From: Sphingomonas sp. YR710
GTDB lineage: Bacteria > Pseudomonadota > Alphaproteobacteria > Sphingomonadales > Sphingomonadaceae
NCBI RefSeq assembly: GCF_900101455.1
Contig: NZ_FMZJ01000006.1
Location: 1-64,000 of the forward strand
Length of the DNA stretch: 64,000 nucleotides
Direction: 5' to 3'
Part shown: piece after piece, positions 17,676 through 26,542 of the stretch
Layout: each line of letters starts with the position of its first letter
Position numbering within the stretch: the stretch's first letter is position 1
Translations under genes and position numbers: made by a program
Notes under the pieces: model-generated
The model's database searches: none
What the model was told of the DNA's origin: nothing
The model's input: only the letters and a program-made list of their open reading frames with translations

Positions 17676-18248
17676 ATGAGGAATGCATCTTTGACCGCGC
17701 GCATCATCTGGATCTGCCACGCGCCCACCCACGCCATGCGTGTGGGGGCATTTCCCACCTCGCAGGATGATCTCGACGGCCCCGGCCTGGAGAAAGCCCG
17801 TGCCGCGGCGCATCCCGGCATTCGCGGCGCTACGGCACTGACCAGCCCGGCTGCTGCCGCGCAACAGACTGCTGCAGCCATGACGCTCGATGCAGCGATC
17901 GAGCCAGCGCTTCGCGACATCGATTATGGCCTCTGGGCGGGGCTTTCTCTGGATGCGATACACGCTGCCGAACCCGAACGGCTTGGCGCATGGCTGGCGG
18001 ACGCTACCCGGACGACACCGGGCGGCGAGCCGTTAAGCGACGTGATCGCTCGCGTCGGCAGTTGGATAGAAGAGCAACGGCGATCAGCACGCCGCGTTCT
18101 GGCCGTGACACATCCGGCGATTATCCGCGCGGCGATCGCCATCGTTCTTCGATGCCCTGTCGAATGTGTTTTCAATATCGACATCGCACCGCTTTCACGA
18201 ACCGCCATGTCGTTTAACGGAAAATGGCGCATCCAAGGGTTGGGGTAA
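17676..18248 (+). CDS. Histidine-phosphatase-fold protein (CobC-like)
   Basis: This 190-residue protein of the phosphoglycerate-mutase/histidine phosphatase fold is divergent from cbtBA. The catalytic RHG box is altered to CHA (WICHAPT): the His is kept but the preceding Arg is Cys. The second conserved part (DYGLWAGLSLDAI, an E.dfG.WeG equivalent) and the late His (VTHPAIIRAAI) are present. Location suggests an alpha-ribazole-phosphatase-like or other cobalamin-linked role; the substitution leaves this open. The ATG at 17676 is chosen over a TTG upstream, which would lie against the riboswitch 5' end. Confidence 0.8.
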   Translation: MRNASLTARIIWICHAPTHAMRVGAFPTSQDDLDGPGLEKARAAAHPGIRGATALTSPAAAAQQTAAAMTLDAAIEPALRDIDYGLWAGLSLDAIHAAEPERLGAWLADATRTTPGGEPLSDVIARVGSWIEEQRRSARRVLAVTHPAIIRAAIAIVLRCPVECVFNIDIAPLSRTAMSFNGKWRIQGLG

Positions 18249-18688
18249 GCTATTTGTCCCCGACTGAATGCCTATCGAGGGCTTCGCGAACAAACCACAA
18301 TACGACGATCGCCACCCGCGAAGCTGACCGGACGCTACAGCGCTGTTGGCGGGCGCGCGCCCGGTCAGCTTCGCTACCGTCGAGCTACACCACCAACCGG
18401 GGCACGACCTTCTGGCAATCTCACTCACGTCACTCTCTCGGAGGAAAAGCTAAACCGAATCCCGTGCCTGCATCGAAGGCCGCGATTGATCATGCCGACG
18501 GTGAGCTGCCGCCCGGGGGGGGGGGGCAGCCTGTCAACTGTTTCAACATCACACCGATGCACGCGGCGTAGGCACTTGGCGTGGTGGCTCTGTAGCTGCG
18601 CGCACCGATTCATCTCTAGCGTTCTCGCAAGCCACCAATAATCCGGTCCCCCGGGCATTCGCAAACCAGTCGGGCTTCCAATTGATAT
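18249..18688. other. Non-coding stretch with inverted repeat and G tract
   Basis: No convincing gene is seen in this 440-bp stretch. The open frames on both strands have no recognisable motifs. It holds a 14-bp perfect inverted repeat (18318-18331 and 18361-18374) and a run of twelve G at 18515-18526 flanked by CTGCC and GGCAG. It separates the cobalamin locus from the siderophore operon. Confidence 0.5.
18318..18374. repeat. 14-bp inverted repeat
   Basis: GCGAAGCTGACCGG at 18318-18331 is exactly inverted at 18361-18374, with a 29-base GC-rich spacer. It lies about 70 bases after the phosphatase stop. It could act as a terminator-like stem or be the end of a small mobile sequence. No T-run follows on either strand. 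Confidence 0.6.
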
Positions 18689-18707
18689 TTGCAAATGATT
18701 ATCATAA
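18689..18707 (+). promoter_or_regulatory. Fur-box-like site before the siderophore operon
   Basis: TTGCAAATGATTATCATAA closely matches the Fur consensus GATAATGATAATCATTATC (core AATGATwATCAT). It lies about 70 bases upstream of tonB, in the only sizeable gap before the iron-uptake operon, and is the likely iron-responsive switch for it. Confidence 0.7.
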
Positions 18708-18777
18708 GCAACTTTGCCTGATGGCGGAATGAGACAGGATCGGTGCAACCGTGTTCGTGTGGCCGGCAAGTTGCGAA

Positions 18778-19446
18778 ATGGAACGCGTTGCGAGGCCGTC
18801 GCCCTCTTCGGGGAATCGCGCCCCCCATAACCTTAGGAGATCCCTTGTCCGGCCGATTGTCCTGGGAACGCTTACCATGTTCGTTCATCTCGGCTTTTTT
18901 GCGCTGCTATGGCCGAGCATGTCGGTGGTCACGTCAAAGGCGCGGGAAACGGTGATTGTTATCCTATCGCCCCCGTTTGCCGAGAGATCGCGCGCGACCG
19001 CTGTCAGGCCCCGCGACGCCCCAGTCGTTGAGCGACAAGCCCCGTTGATTGTCGCTACCCGGCCGACGATACCGGCCTATGTTGACCTGCCGGATGCTCG
19101 TGTTCCGGTTGCCGATGGCGCGCGCGAAGCGGGTGACCGCAAAACCCCGCTCTTCGATCAATATCGGCTTCGCCTTGAAGCTGCACTCTCCGCGAATCGG
19201 CGCTATCCGCAAGAAGCGCGGCGAAAGCGGCAGGCGGGAACGGCCGAAGTCAGATTCATGATTGCTGCGGACGGTTCGGTCGACGTCGTTTCGCTGGCGG
19301 TGTCGTCCGGCCATGCACGACTCGATCGCGAGGCCGTCAACCTCGTCAGCCGCACCGCCCCGTTTCCGCCACCACCTCCGGACATTGCTCCGCTTGAGAT
19401 CATCCTGCCGGTCACCTTCGAATTGCCAGAAAGCGCAACATCGTGA
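18778..19446 (+). CDS. tonB: TonB energy transducer dedicated to the siderophore operon
   Basis: This 222-residue protein has a basic N terminus, one membrane helix (PIVLGTLTMFVHLGFFALLW), a periplasmic linker, and a C-terminal TonB domain. That domain contains RYPQEARRKRQAGTAEVRF, then VSSGHARLDREAV and a proline cluster. It would couple the proton-motive force to the outer-membrane receptor encoded three genes downstream. ExbB/ExbD are not in the window. The ATG at 18778 is used; a GTG at 18751 is also in frame. The stop overlaps the GTG start of the sigma factor gene. Confidence 0.85.
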   Translation: MERVARPSPSSGNRAPHNLRRSLVRPIVLGTLTMFVHLGFFALLWPSMSVVTSKARETVIVILSPPFAERSRATAVRPRDAPVVERQAPLIVATRPTIPAYVDLPDARVPVADGAREAGDRKTPLFDQYRLRLEAALSANRRYPQEARRKRQAGTAEVRFMIAADGSVDVVSLAVSSGHARLDREAVNLVSRTAPFPPPPPDIAPLEIILPVTFELPESATS

Positions 19447-19970
19447 CGCAGGTTGGCGGGCTCGCCGCCTTTCTGGCCCAACGACGCGCGCTATTGTCAT
19501 ATGCGACATCGCTCATGGGCGATGCCAGCAGCGCCGAGGACATCGTGCAAGAGGCCTGGCTGCGCGTCCAGGACACCGACACCCGCAGCACGGCCGATGC
19601 GGTTACCCACCCGATCCGCTATCTTTACCGGGTTGTGCGCAATCTGGCGATCGACGAGAAACGGAGTGCCAGAGTGCGGCACGTCATATCGGGGGATATC
19701 CACGATATGGACGACATATCCAGCGAACAGCCCAATCCCGAGCAAAACGCGATGTCGCGTCAAGCGCTCGCAATCGTTCAGCAAGTGCTCGATGGCCTGC
19801 CCGAACGTCATCGCACCGTGTTCATGCTCTATCGCTTCGAAGGCCTCAAAATGCAGGAGATCGGCAGAAGATTACGAATTTCGGTCGGCCTGGTGCACCG
19901 TCTCATTCATGACGTCATGGCGCGGTGCGAGGACGCGCTCGAGGCGCCGTCTCCAGACCGGTCCCTCTGA
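19443..19970 (+). CDS. fecI: FecI-type ECF sigma factor
   Basis: This 175-residue ECF sigma factor has a region 2 (LMGDASSAEDIVQEAWLRV) and a following HPIRYLYRVVRNLAIDEKR. Region 4 has LDGLPERHRTVFMLYRFEGL, then MQEIGRRL and a recognition helix ISVGLVHRLIHDVMARC. Together with the next gene, fecR, and an STN-bearing receptor it forms a cell-surface signalling set that switches on uptake when the ferric siderophore is bound. The GTG start overlaps the tonB stop (GTGA). Confidence 0.92.
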   Translation: MTQVGGLAAFLAQRRALLSYATSLMGDASSAEDIVQEAWLRVQDTDTRSTADAVTHPIRYLYRVVRNLAIDEKRSARVRHVISGDIHDMDDISSEQPNPEQNAMSRQALAIVQQVLDGLPERHRTVFMLYRFEGLKMQEIGRRLRISVGLVHRLIHDVMARCEDALEAPSPDRSL

Positions 19971-20043
19971 TGAAAATGCCTTGTGTCATGAGGTCTTTCT
20001 TCCACAAGGGCCCGATGACCCGAAAGCGCATGACCGCAGACCG

Positions 20044-20985
20044 ATGACCATCGACGATGCCGAAACAGCAGCGTTACGCACCGCCGCACGCGACTGGCTG
20101 CTGCGGTTGCACGAGCATCCCGACGATACCGAACTACACGTCGGTTTCGCGGAGTGGATCTCTGCCAGCGATGCCCATGCGCAAGCCTGGTCGCGCACGC
20201 ACGATAGCTGGCAGGCGATGGAAGGTCTGGCGGGTGCGGTTCACTCCAACCCGCCCCTCAGGCCAACCTCTCGCCTGCCCAGCCGCCGAAGCCTGCTGAC
20301 GCTGGCGATGTCAGGCGCAACCATCGGTCTCGCGACGACGTTGCTCATGCGTCCCGAAGCCTATCGCACGGGCGCGGGCGAGCGCCAGCGCCTGTCGCTC
20401 GGCGATGGAACTCGGGTGGATCTGGACAGTCAATCGTCGCTGAATGTCGCGGTCGACGCCGGGCGGAGGTCGGTCCTGCTGATCGAGGGGCGCGCTTTTT
20501 TTGACGTGGCGCATGATATGCACCGGCCGTTCGTCGTTACGGCCGGCGACATCGCGGTGCGTGTCCTCGGCACCGCATTCGCCGTCGAACATAAGGCCGA
20601 TGGCCTCTCGGTTGACGTGGCGCGCGGCAAGGTTCTGGTCGACCGCGGCAACGGCATGCAGCCCGTCGAGCTTTCGATCGGCGAGCGGCTCATCATCGAC
20701 GCGGCCGGATCGGCCAGACGCGCGGCAGTCGATCCGTCGCGGATTGCGGCGTGGCGCGACGGGAAGATCTACGCGGTCGACCGCCCTATTGGCGATCTGA
20801 TCGGCGAACTTCGCGGCTATCATAAGGGCATCATCCTGTTGAATGCCCCAAAGCTCGCCTCCCGGCGGGTAACAGGTGTCTATCATCTCGACCGACCGCT
20901 TCAAACGATCGCCGATATCGTTATCGCGCATCACGGCGGGGTGACGATTTGGACCGATTATTTCGTATATATAACAGATAGTTGA
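20044..20985 (+). CDS. fecR: FecR anti-sigma/signal transducer
   Basis: The protein has 313 residues. The N-terminal cytoplasmic domain contains AARDWLLRLHEHPDD, then FAEWISASDAHAQAW, as in FecR DUF4880 regions. A helix near residues 85-105 (LLTLAMSGATIGLATTLLM) crosses the membrane. The periplasmic FecR domain contains LSLGDGTRVDLDSQSSLNV, GRAFFDVAHD, RPFVVTAGDIAVRVLGTAF. It relays the signal from the receptor STN domain to the sigma factor. The ATG at 20044 is the first Met in the frame and lies 73 bases after the sigma gene. Confidence 0.92.
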   Translation: MTIDDAETAALRTAARDWLLRLHEHPDDTELHVGFAEWISASDAHAQAWSRTHDSWQAMEGLAGAVHSNPPLRPTSRLPSRRSLLTLAMSGATIGLATTLLMRPEAYRTGAGERQRLSLGDGTRVDLDSQSSLNVAVDAGRRSVLLIEGRAFFDVAHDMHRPFVVTAGDIAVRVLGTAFAVEHKADGLSVDVARGKVLVDRGNGMQPVELSIGERLIIDAAGSARRAAVDPSRIAAWRDGKIYAVDRPIGDLIGELRGYHKGIILLNAPKLASRRVTGVYHLDRPLQTIADIVIAHHGGVTIWTDYFVYITDS

Positions 20986-21051
20986 AAGGTATTTCGTCAG
21001 AAAATCCGCACCCATTGTGAAAATCGTGCGCCCGACTTCGTCTTATTGAAA

Positions 21052-21070
21052 GCTAATGCGAATTATTAGC
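21052..21070 (+). promoter_or_regulatory. Fur-box-like palindrome at the receptor start
   Basis: GCTAATGCGAATTATTAGC has perfect 6-bp inverted arms and matches 14 of 19 positions of the Fur consensus. It overlaps the ATG used for the receptor gene. This either places an iron-controlled internal promoter here or argues for the downstream GTG start at 21110. Confidence 0.5.
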
Positions 21071-23557
21071 AATAATGGGCGCCGTGGGCGGATTTCCGGG
21101 GGTGTTGACGTGGGTTTGGTTAAAAGGGTCGTTCGTAAGACATCATTGACATCGTCGTGCGCAATATTGATGGCGCTGGCTGCCGCAGGAGGCGTTGGGG
21201 CCAATGCCGCTCAGGCCGCGAATCCCGGGGAAGAAAGCCGGACCTTCGCCATACCGACGCAGCCCCTGTCAAGATCGATCCTTGCATTCGGAGAGCAATC
21301 GGGCCTGCAGATCACCGCCGAGGCCGCGTTGCTGGAAGGCCGTATCGGTCCGGCGATCTCGGGCAGGATCGACCGCGACACGGCGCTTGGCATGCTGCTT
21401 GAGGGTTCGGGGCTGAGCTACAGCCATATCGGACCCGACATGATCATGCTGACGCATGCGCGCCAGGCGCACAAGATGCGCTTGTCGCCCGTCCGGGTGG
21501 CCGCCGCCAACACGGATAGCTCGGGCGACGCCGGCGGGGCAGCCCCGGCCACGCCTGGCGATATAACCGTGACCGCCGCCGAAATCGACTATCGCACGCC
21601 GACGACCAGCGCACTCAAGATCGACGCGCCACTGCGCGACATTCCCCAGACGGTCAATGTTATTTCCGATCAGGTGATCCGCGATCAGCGCGCGCTTTCG
21701 GTTCAGGACGTCCTCAAGAATATCGCCGGTATCGGTCTCGCCACGGGGGACGGCCAGCGGGATCAGGCAACGATCCGCGGCTTCACCGCCCAGTCCGACC
21801 TGTTCGTCGACGGCCTGCGCGACGACGCTCTTTATTTTCGCGATCTCTCCAATGTCGATCGGATTGAGGTGATCAAGGGGCCTGCTTCGGTCCTTTATGG
21901 CCGCGGATCTTCCGGCGGCCTGATCAACCGCGTCACCAAGAAGCCAGGCACCGAAGGCGGCGAGATCGTCGCGAGTTACGGCAGCTGGAACGATCGTCGT
22001 GGCGAGGTCGATCTCGGCCATATGTTTACGGACGCCAACATCGCCGCCCGCCTGACCGGCGCGATAGAGCGATCCGACAGCTATCGCGACAAGCAATTCC
22101 TGCGACGCGAGGCAATAGCGCCCTCGCTCGCCTTCACGCCGGACGAGCGCACGACGATCCTGTTGCAGGCGGACTATCTGCGCGACCGACGGGTGACCGA
22201 TCATGGCATCCCGGCGTTCCAGGGCCGGCCGGTCGATGTCGCGCCTTCGACTTATTATGGGGCCGCCAACGCGCGCGATGTCGATTTCAGCCAGTCCGAG
22301 GTCTGGTCGACGACCGCTACGATCGATCATGATTTCGGGAGCGGCTTCCGTCTTCATGACGCGCTGCGCTATTACGACTTCACGCTCGACCGGCAGAATA
22401 CGATCCCCAACATCGTCAACGAAACCGCGCGAACGGTCACGCTCAATCGACAGAGCACGGACCGGGCCGAGCATGGCTGGTTCAATCAGCTCGAACTTAC
22501 CAACATCCTGCCGACCGGCCCTCTTCGACATCAGCTGCTGATCGGCTTCGAAAGCGGCCGCCAGATCAAGAATGAGCGGCGCGTCAACCGGGCCAATGTC
22601 GCGACGGTGGACCTGTTCAATCCAGAACTGCCCATATTGCCGCTGGCGATAAGCGCGGCACCCGCCACCGATACGCGGGCGAGCTTCACGACGATCGGCC
22701 TTTATGCGCAGGATCTCATCTCGCTCGGCAGCCATTGGAAAGCGCTCGCGGGCCTGCGCTACGATCGGTTCCGTCAGGAAAGCCATCCCCGTATCGCCGG
22801 ACAGAGGGCGCTCGGCCGCACAGATAAGGTCTTCAGCCCGCGCATCGGCATGGTCTGGCAACCAACTCGCAGCCAATCCTATTATATTTCCTGGAATCGC
22901 TCGTTTCAGCCGTCGGGCGAAGCCTTCGCACTGTCGGCGGCCAATGCCGATATCAGCCCCGAAAAGACGATCAACCGCGAGATCGGCGCCAAATATGAAT
23001 TGTTTGACGGCCGCATCTCGGCGACCGTCTCGGCCTTCAACCTCAAGCGCTCCGGCATCAAGGCCACCGATCCCTTGACCCTGACGATCGTACCAATCGG
23101 CGTCCAGCGCACGCGGGGGATCGAGTTCAGCGGGCAGGCGAGCCTTGCCGACGGCTGGCGCGCGATCGTCAGCTATGCCTATCTGGACGCGAAGGTGATC
23201 AGCTCCCCGGCCTTCGACAGCGGCCGGCCGATTCAGGGCAAGCGCGCCACCCTGACACCTCGGAACAGCGCCAGCCTGTGGGTGGTCCGCAGCTTCCACG
23301 ACCGGATCGGGATCGGCGGCGGCGCCAATTATGTCGGCAATCGCTGGGCGAACCCGGGCAATACGGTCATATTGCCGCACTATGTGACGGCCGATGCCAC
23401 CGCCTGGGTGCGGTTCGGAAAGCTGCAATTGCAGCTCAACGTGAGCAACATCTTCGATCGCGACTATATCGTCTCCGGTCATGGCACGAGCCCCAATCTC
23501 AACATGCCAGGCGCACCGCGCTCGGCGGTGCTGACCGCACGCTATGCGATCAACTGA
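21056..23557 (+). CDS. TonB-dependent siderophore receptor with STN signalling domain
   Basis: The protein has up to 833 residues. A signal peptide (SSCAILMALAAAGGVGANAAQA) precedes an STN domain (RTFAIPTQPLSRSILAFGEQ ... LEGRIGPAISGRID). A plug (LRDIPQTVNVISDQVIRDQ; VEVIKGPASVLYGRGSSGG-type sequence) and a barrel ending in an aromatic strand follow. It imports the ferric siderophore and signals through FecR. The ATG at 21056 overlaps a Fur-like palindrome. An in-frame GTG at 21110, preceded by a GGGGG stretch, would give a more compact signal peptide and may be the true start. The 3' end overlaps the ATP-grasp gene by 14 bases. Confidence 0.92.
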   Translation: MRIISNNGRRGRISGGVDVGLVKRVVRKTSLTSSCAILMALAAAGGVGANAAQAANPGEESRTFAIPTQPLSRSILAFGEQSGLQITAEAALLEGRIGPAISGRIDRDTALGMLLEGSGLSYSHIGPDMIMLTHARQAHKMRLSPVRVAAANTDSSGDAGGAAPATPGDITVTAAEIDYRTPTTSALKIDAPLRDIPQTVNVISDQVIRDQRALSVQDVLKNIAGIGLATGDGQRDQATIRGFTAQSDLFVDGLRDDALYFRDLSNVDRIEVIKGPASVLYGRGSSGGLINRVTKKPGTEGGEIVASYGSWNDRRGEVDLGHMFTDANIAARLTGAIERSDSYRDKQFLRREAIAPSLAFTPDERTTILLQADYLRDRRVTDHGIPAFQGRPVDVAPSTYYGAANARDVDFSQSEVWSTTATIDHDFGSGFRLHDALRYYDFTLDRQNTIPNIVNETARTVTLNRQSTDRAEHGWFNQLELTNILPTGPLRHQLLIGFESGRQIKNERRVNRANVATVDLFNPELPILPLAISAAPATDTRASFTTIGLYAQDLISLGSHWKALAGLRYDRFRQESHPRIAGQRALGRTDKVFSPRIGMVWQPTRSQSYYISWNRSFQPSGEAFALSAANADISPEKTINREIGAKYELFDGRISATVSAFNLKRSGIKATDPLTLTIVPIGVQRTRGIEFSGQASLADGWRAIVSYAYLDAKVISSPAFDSGRPIQGKRATLTPRNSASLWVVRSFHDRIGIGGGANYVGNRWANPGNTVILPHYVTADATAWVRFGKLQLQLNVSNIFDRDYIVSGHGTSPNLNMPGAPRSAVLTARYAIN

Positions 23558-24743
23558 GCCGCTCCTCGTCATCGTCGCGCACACGCCGACGGCCTCGGTC
23601 GATCGAGGCTTCCTGCCGGCGGCGCTGCGGCTTGGCCTGCGCACCGTGATCCTCACCGACCGGCTGGCGCTACAGGCGGCGTCATTGGCGGCGATCGCAC
23701 CGATCGATTCCACGATCCGCATGTTCGAATGCGATGTGTTCGCTCCGACCGCGATCATCGACACGATCCTGCAGCTCGGCGAACGGCCCGCGGCCATCTT
23801 CAGCAACAGCGATCACCTCCAGGTGGCGACCGCACTCGCCGCCAGCTGGTTCGATCTGCCGGCCAAGGACTGGCGCGGAGCGCATCGCGTGAAGAACAAG
23901 GCGGTGATGCGTACCGCCATCGCCGCAGCGGGGCTCGACCATGTCTGGGCCGAGACCGTCCATTGCGTCGGAGATCTCGATCGTCTCGCGCCGCCATATC
24001 CCTGCGTCGTCAAGCCGCGCCAAGGCGTTGCCAGCGAACATGTCGCGCTGGTCGAGGAGAGCAGGGCGCTGCGTACATTCTGCGAATATGTCTGGCGCGA
24101 TCGGCCGGGCGCGCCAATGCTGGTGGAGGAGTTTCTCGAAGGGACGCTTTTCAGTCTCGAGACGCTGGGCGACGGGCGCGACCTCCTGGTTCTGGGCGGC
24201 TATCGCTGCGGCCTGACCCCACCGCCGAGCTTCGTCATCGACGATATGCGCTGGACTCCCGAACCTCCAGAACCCGTCCGGGCATCGCTCGTCGGCCAGC
24301 TTCGAAGCCTCGGCGTCGGCTTCGGGGCCTGCCACACCGAATATGTGCTGGGCGCTGACGGCCGGGCTCGCCTGATCGAGGTCAATTATCGCTCGATCGG
24401 TGACGGAGCCGACTTCCTGATGGCCGATGCGCTTGGCTTCGATTATTTTTCCGCGGTACTTCATCTCCATCTTGGCCAGCCGCTGCCCGCCATGCCCGTG
24501 CAAGGGCAACATGCTGCAATCCGCTACCTGTTCGATGAACCCGCCGCGCATCTGCCGCCGACGCGGGAGATGCCGGGCTGCCGCGTCCGGCTCGAACGCC
24601 TGGCGCAAAACGGCCGGGAGAGCCCCGTCCTGTCCAACCGTGATTATCGCGGGCGCTTGTCATTCCTGGCGCCCGAGAGGTCCGCGATCGAAGCAGCGAT
24701 CGCCACTTTCGCGCGACAGAATCAAAAGGAGGATTTTCGATGA
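23544..24743 (+). CDS. pvsA: ATP-grasp ligase, PvsA-like siderophore enzyme
   Basis: This 399-residue ATP-grasp protein contains PCVVKPRQGVASEHVALVEE, MLVEEFLEGTLFSLETLGDG and IEVNYRSIGDGADFLM (metal/ATP-binding E and N). In vibrioferrin-type pathways the ATP-grasp ligase PvsA forms an amide linkage within the siderophore backbone. The order ATP-grasp, IucA/IucC, MFS, IucA/IucC, decarboxylase reproduces pvsABCDE. The ATG lies inside the end of the receptor gene, so uptake and synthesis are translationally coupled. The exact substrates (alanine, 2-oxoglutarate, or altered units) are not visible in sequence. Confidence 0.85.
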   Translation: MRSTEPLLVIVAHTPTASVDRGFLPAALRLGLRTVILTDRLALQAASLAAIAPIDSTIRMFECDVFAPTAIIDTILQLGERPAAIFSNSDHLQVATALAASWFDLPAKDWRGAHRVKNKAVMRTAIAAAGLDHVWAETVHCVGDLDRLAPPYPCVVKPRQGVASEHVALVEESRALRTFCEYVWRDRPGAPMLVEEFLEGTLFSLETLGDGRDLLVLGGYRCGLTPPPSFVIDDMRWTPEPPEPVRASLVGQLRSLGVGFGACHTEYVLGADGRARLIEVNYRSIGDGADFLMADALGFDYFSAVLHLHLGQPLPAMPVQGQHAAIRYLFDEPAAHLPPTREMPGCRVRLERLAQNGRESPVLSNRDYRGRLSFLAPERSAIEAAIATFARQNQKEDFR

Positions 24744-26542
24744 ATATCGTTACGCGCGTCGAACGCCGAACTTCGGTCCGCGATCAGGCGCGCTATATCC
24801 TGAAGCGGGTTGCCGATGGCCTGCTGCGCGAAGACTATCGTGGACTGGCGCGCGACGGTGAGTTGCTGGAGGTCGCCGACGTGCCTTTTTTTGGAAGCAT
24901 TATTGCAAATGCGACGCATTATATACGATGGAACGCGCCGGACGAGAGCAAGCTCTATCTGCCTGTCGAGCGGGACGGCTTCATGCATGGCTGGCGCATA
25001 GCGGCGCTCCCGCTCGTGCGGATCGCCAGGCAAACGATGCGACCGGTCGACAGCGTCACCGAATTGCTCGAGATTCTCGGGGCGGGCCTGGGGGCTGAGG
25101 ATTGCGCCAATATCACCGCCTATCTCGCCGAATGCCAGGCGGCGATCGAGCATGGCGCCTTATGCGCGGACGCCCATGGCCGTGCGTCGCCCGCCGATGC
25201 GCGCATTGCCGATCATCCGCAGTGGCACCGCGCAATGCTCGACAACGACCGGCTGGCATCGTTCGCCGACCATCCCTTCTATCCCACGGCGCGTGCCAAG
25301 CTCGGTTTCGATGCGCACGACCTGATCGCTTATGGCCCCGAATATCGAAAGGGCTTCCGCCTGGCATGGTTCGCTCTTCCCGTCGAAGGATTGGCGGCTC
25401 AGGGGCGCAGGCCTGCAGTCTGGCCGTCCTTTAAGGATGTCGGGCTCGACCCGACCCTGGCCAGCACGCACGCATTGCTGCCATTCCACCCCTTCATGCG
25501 CGGTGAACGGATCGAACATGTCCTCGGCGAGGCAGGCCTGACGGCCACGGCGCATGTCGCTCCTGCCGATTATCTCGATGTCGTTCCGACACTGTCTGTG
25601 CGGGCGGTGGCCGTGGTCGATGAGCCCGGGCTGCACCTCAAGCTGCCGCTGGCGATCAGCACGCTCGGCCGTCTCAACCTGCGCGCGATCAAGCCAAGCA
25701 CGATCAACGATGGCCACATCGTCCAGTCGCTGCTGAGCGATCTCGTCGCAGCGGACCCCGCAATCGATGGCCGCCTGCTGCTGACCGACGAAAGCGGTGG
25801 CGCATGCCATTCGAACCATCGCTTCCTGTCCTATATCGTCCGGCGCTATCCGGCGGATCTGGACGGTGCGGAACCGGTGCCAGTTGCCGCGCTGATGGCT
25901 CCGATGGGCGACAGGCGCCCTTATGCCGTCCATCTGGTCGATCGTTATTATGAGGGCGACACCGAGGTATTTCTCGCCGCGTTTTTCGATTTGCTGCTCG
26001 GGATCCATCTGCGGCTCGCCGCACGCTACGGGATCGCGCTCGAAGCGAACCAGCAGAATTCGATCCTGCTGTTCGATCGGCGCGCCGGGCTGCGACTGCT
26101 GCTCAAGGACAATGACGGCCCGCGCATCGATGGCCCGGCGTTGCGTGACGCCTGCCCCCGGGTGGCGCACTGGATCGGCCGGCTTCAGGACGAGCGTATC
26201 GCAGCAGCCGATGCCGATGCGGTCGCGCAGATGCTGATCACGATCACGATCCAGCTCAACATCGGCTTCGTGGTCGAGGGGCTCGGCAGGAATGCCGGCA
26301 AACTCCCGCACTATCGCCACATGCTGCGCGCGGCGGTCGAGCGGCATCTCGACATTCTCGCCGGTGAGGGAATTGCGATCGCTGCGTTGCGTACCGCTCT
26401 GCTGGAGTCCCCCCATTTTCCGATCAAATATCTGTTGCGCGCGGCAAGCCTCGAGACGCGTACGGCGACGGGCGCCGTGGACGTCAACAAATTCTACGGG
26501 CGTAGCGCCCCCAATTTTCTTACCGCCCCGGCGCGGCCATGA
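24740..26542 (+). CDS. pvsB: IucA/IucC-family NIS synthetase, PvsB-like
   Basis: This 600-residue siderophore synthetase condenses a citrate carboxylate with an amine or alcohol through an adenylate. Family features seen are LPFHPFMRGERI, HLKLPLAISTLGRLNLRAIK, GACHSNHRFLSYIVRR and IALEANQQNSILLFDR. The usual EPHxQN active-site box is EANQQN here and the following R-D-x-x-G is K-D-N-D-G, so this copy is more diverged than its partner downstream. It overlaps both neighbours by 4 bases. It is the second NIS-pathway gene in the operon. Confidence 0.87.
   Translation: MNIVTRVERRTSVRDQARYILKRVADGLLREDYRGLARDGELLEVADVPFFGSIIANATHYIRWNAPDESKLYLPVERDGFMHGWRIAALPLVRIARQTMRPVDSVTELLEILGAGLGAEDCANITAYLAECQAAIEHGALCADAHGRASPADARIADHPQWHRAMLDNDRLASFADHPFYPTARAKLGFDAHDLIAYGPEYRKGFRLAWFALPVEGLAAQGRRPAVWPSFKDVGLDPTLASTHALLPFHPFMRGERIEHVLGEAGLTATAHVAPADYLDVVPTLSVRAVAVVDEPGLHLKLPLAISTLGRLNLRAIKPSTINDGHIVQSLLSDLVAADPAIDGRLLLTDESGGACHSNHRFLSYIVRRYPADLDGAEPVPVAALMAPMGDRRPYAVHLVDRYYEGDTEVFLAAFFDLLLGIHLRLAARYGIALEANQQNSILLFDRRAGLRLLLKDNDGPRIDGPALRDACPRVAHWIGRLQDERIAAADADAVAQMLITITIQLNIGFVVEGLGRNAGKLPHYRHMLRAAVERHLDILAGEGIAIAALRTALLESPHFPIKYLLRAASLETRTATGAVDVNKFYGRSAPNFLTAPARP

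Noticed and set aside
18318-18410. tRNA-like sequence on the minus strand (TAGCTCGACGGTAGCG followed by a stem)
   Set aside because: The D-arm does not pair, no acceptor stem or T-arm is present, and the apparent stem is the 14-bp inverted repeat already listed.
18425-18769. Minus-strand open frame of 114 codons in the 18.3-18.7 kb gap
   Set aside because: It runs through the G tract and the Fur-like site, has no recognisable motif or ribosome binding site, and the composition looks non-coding.
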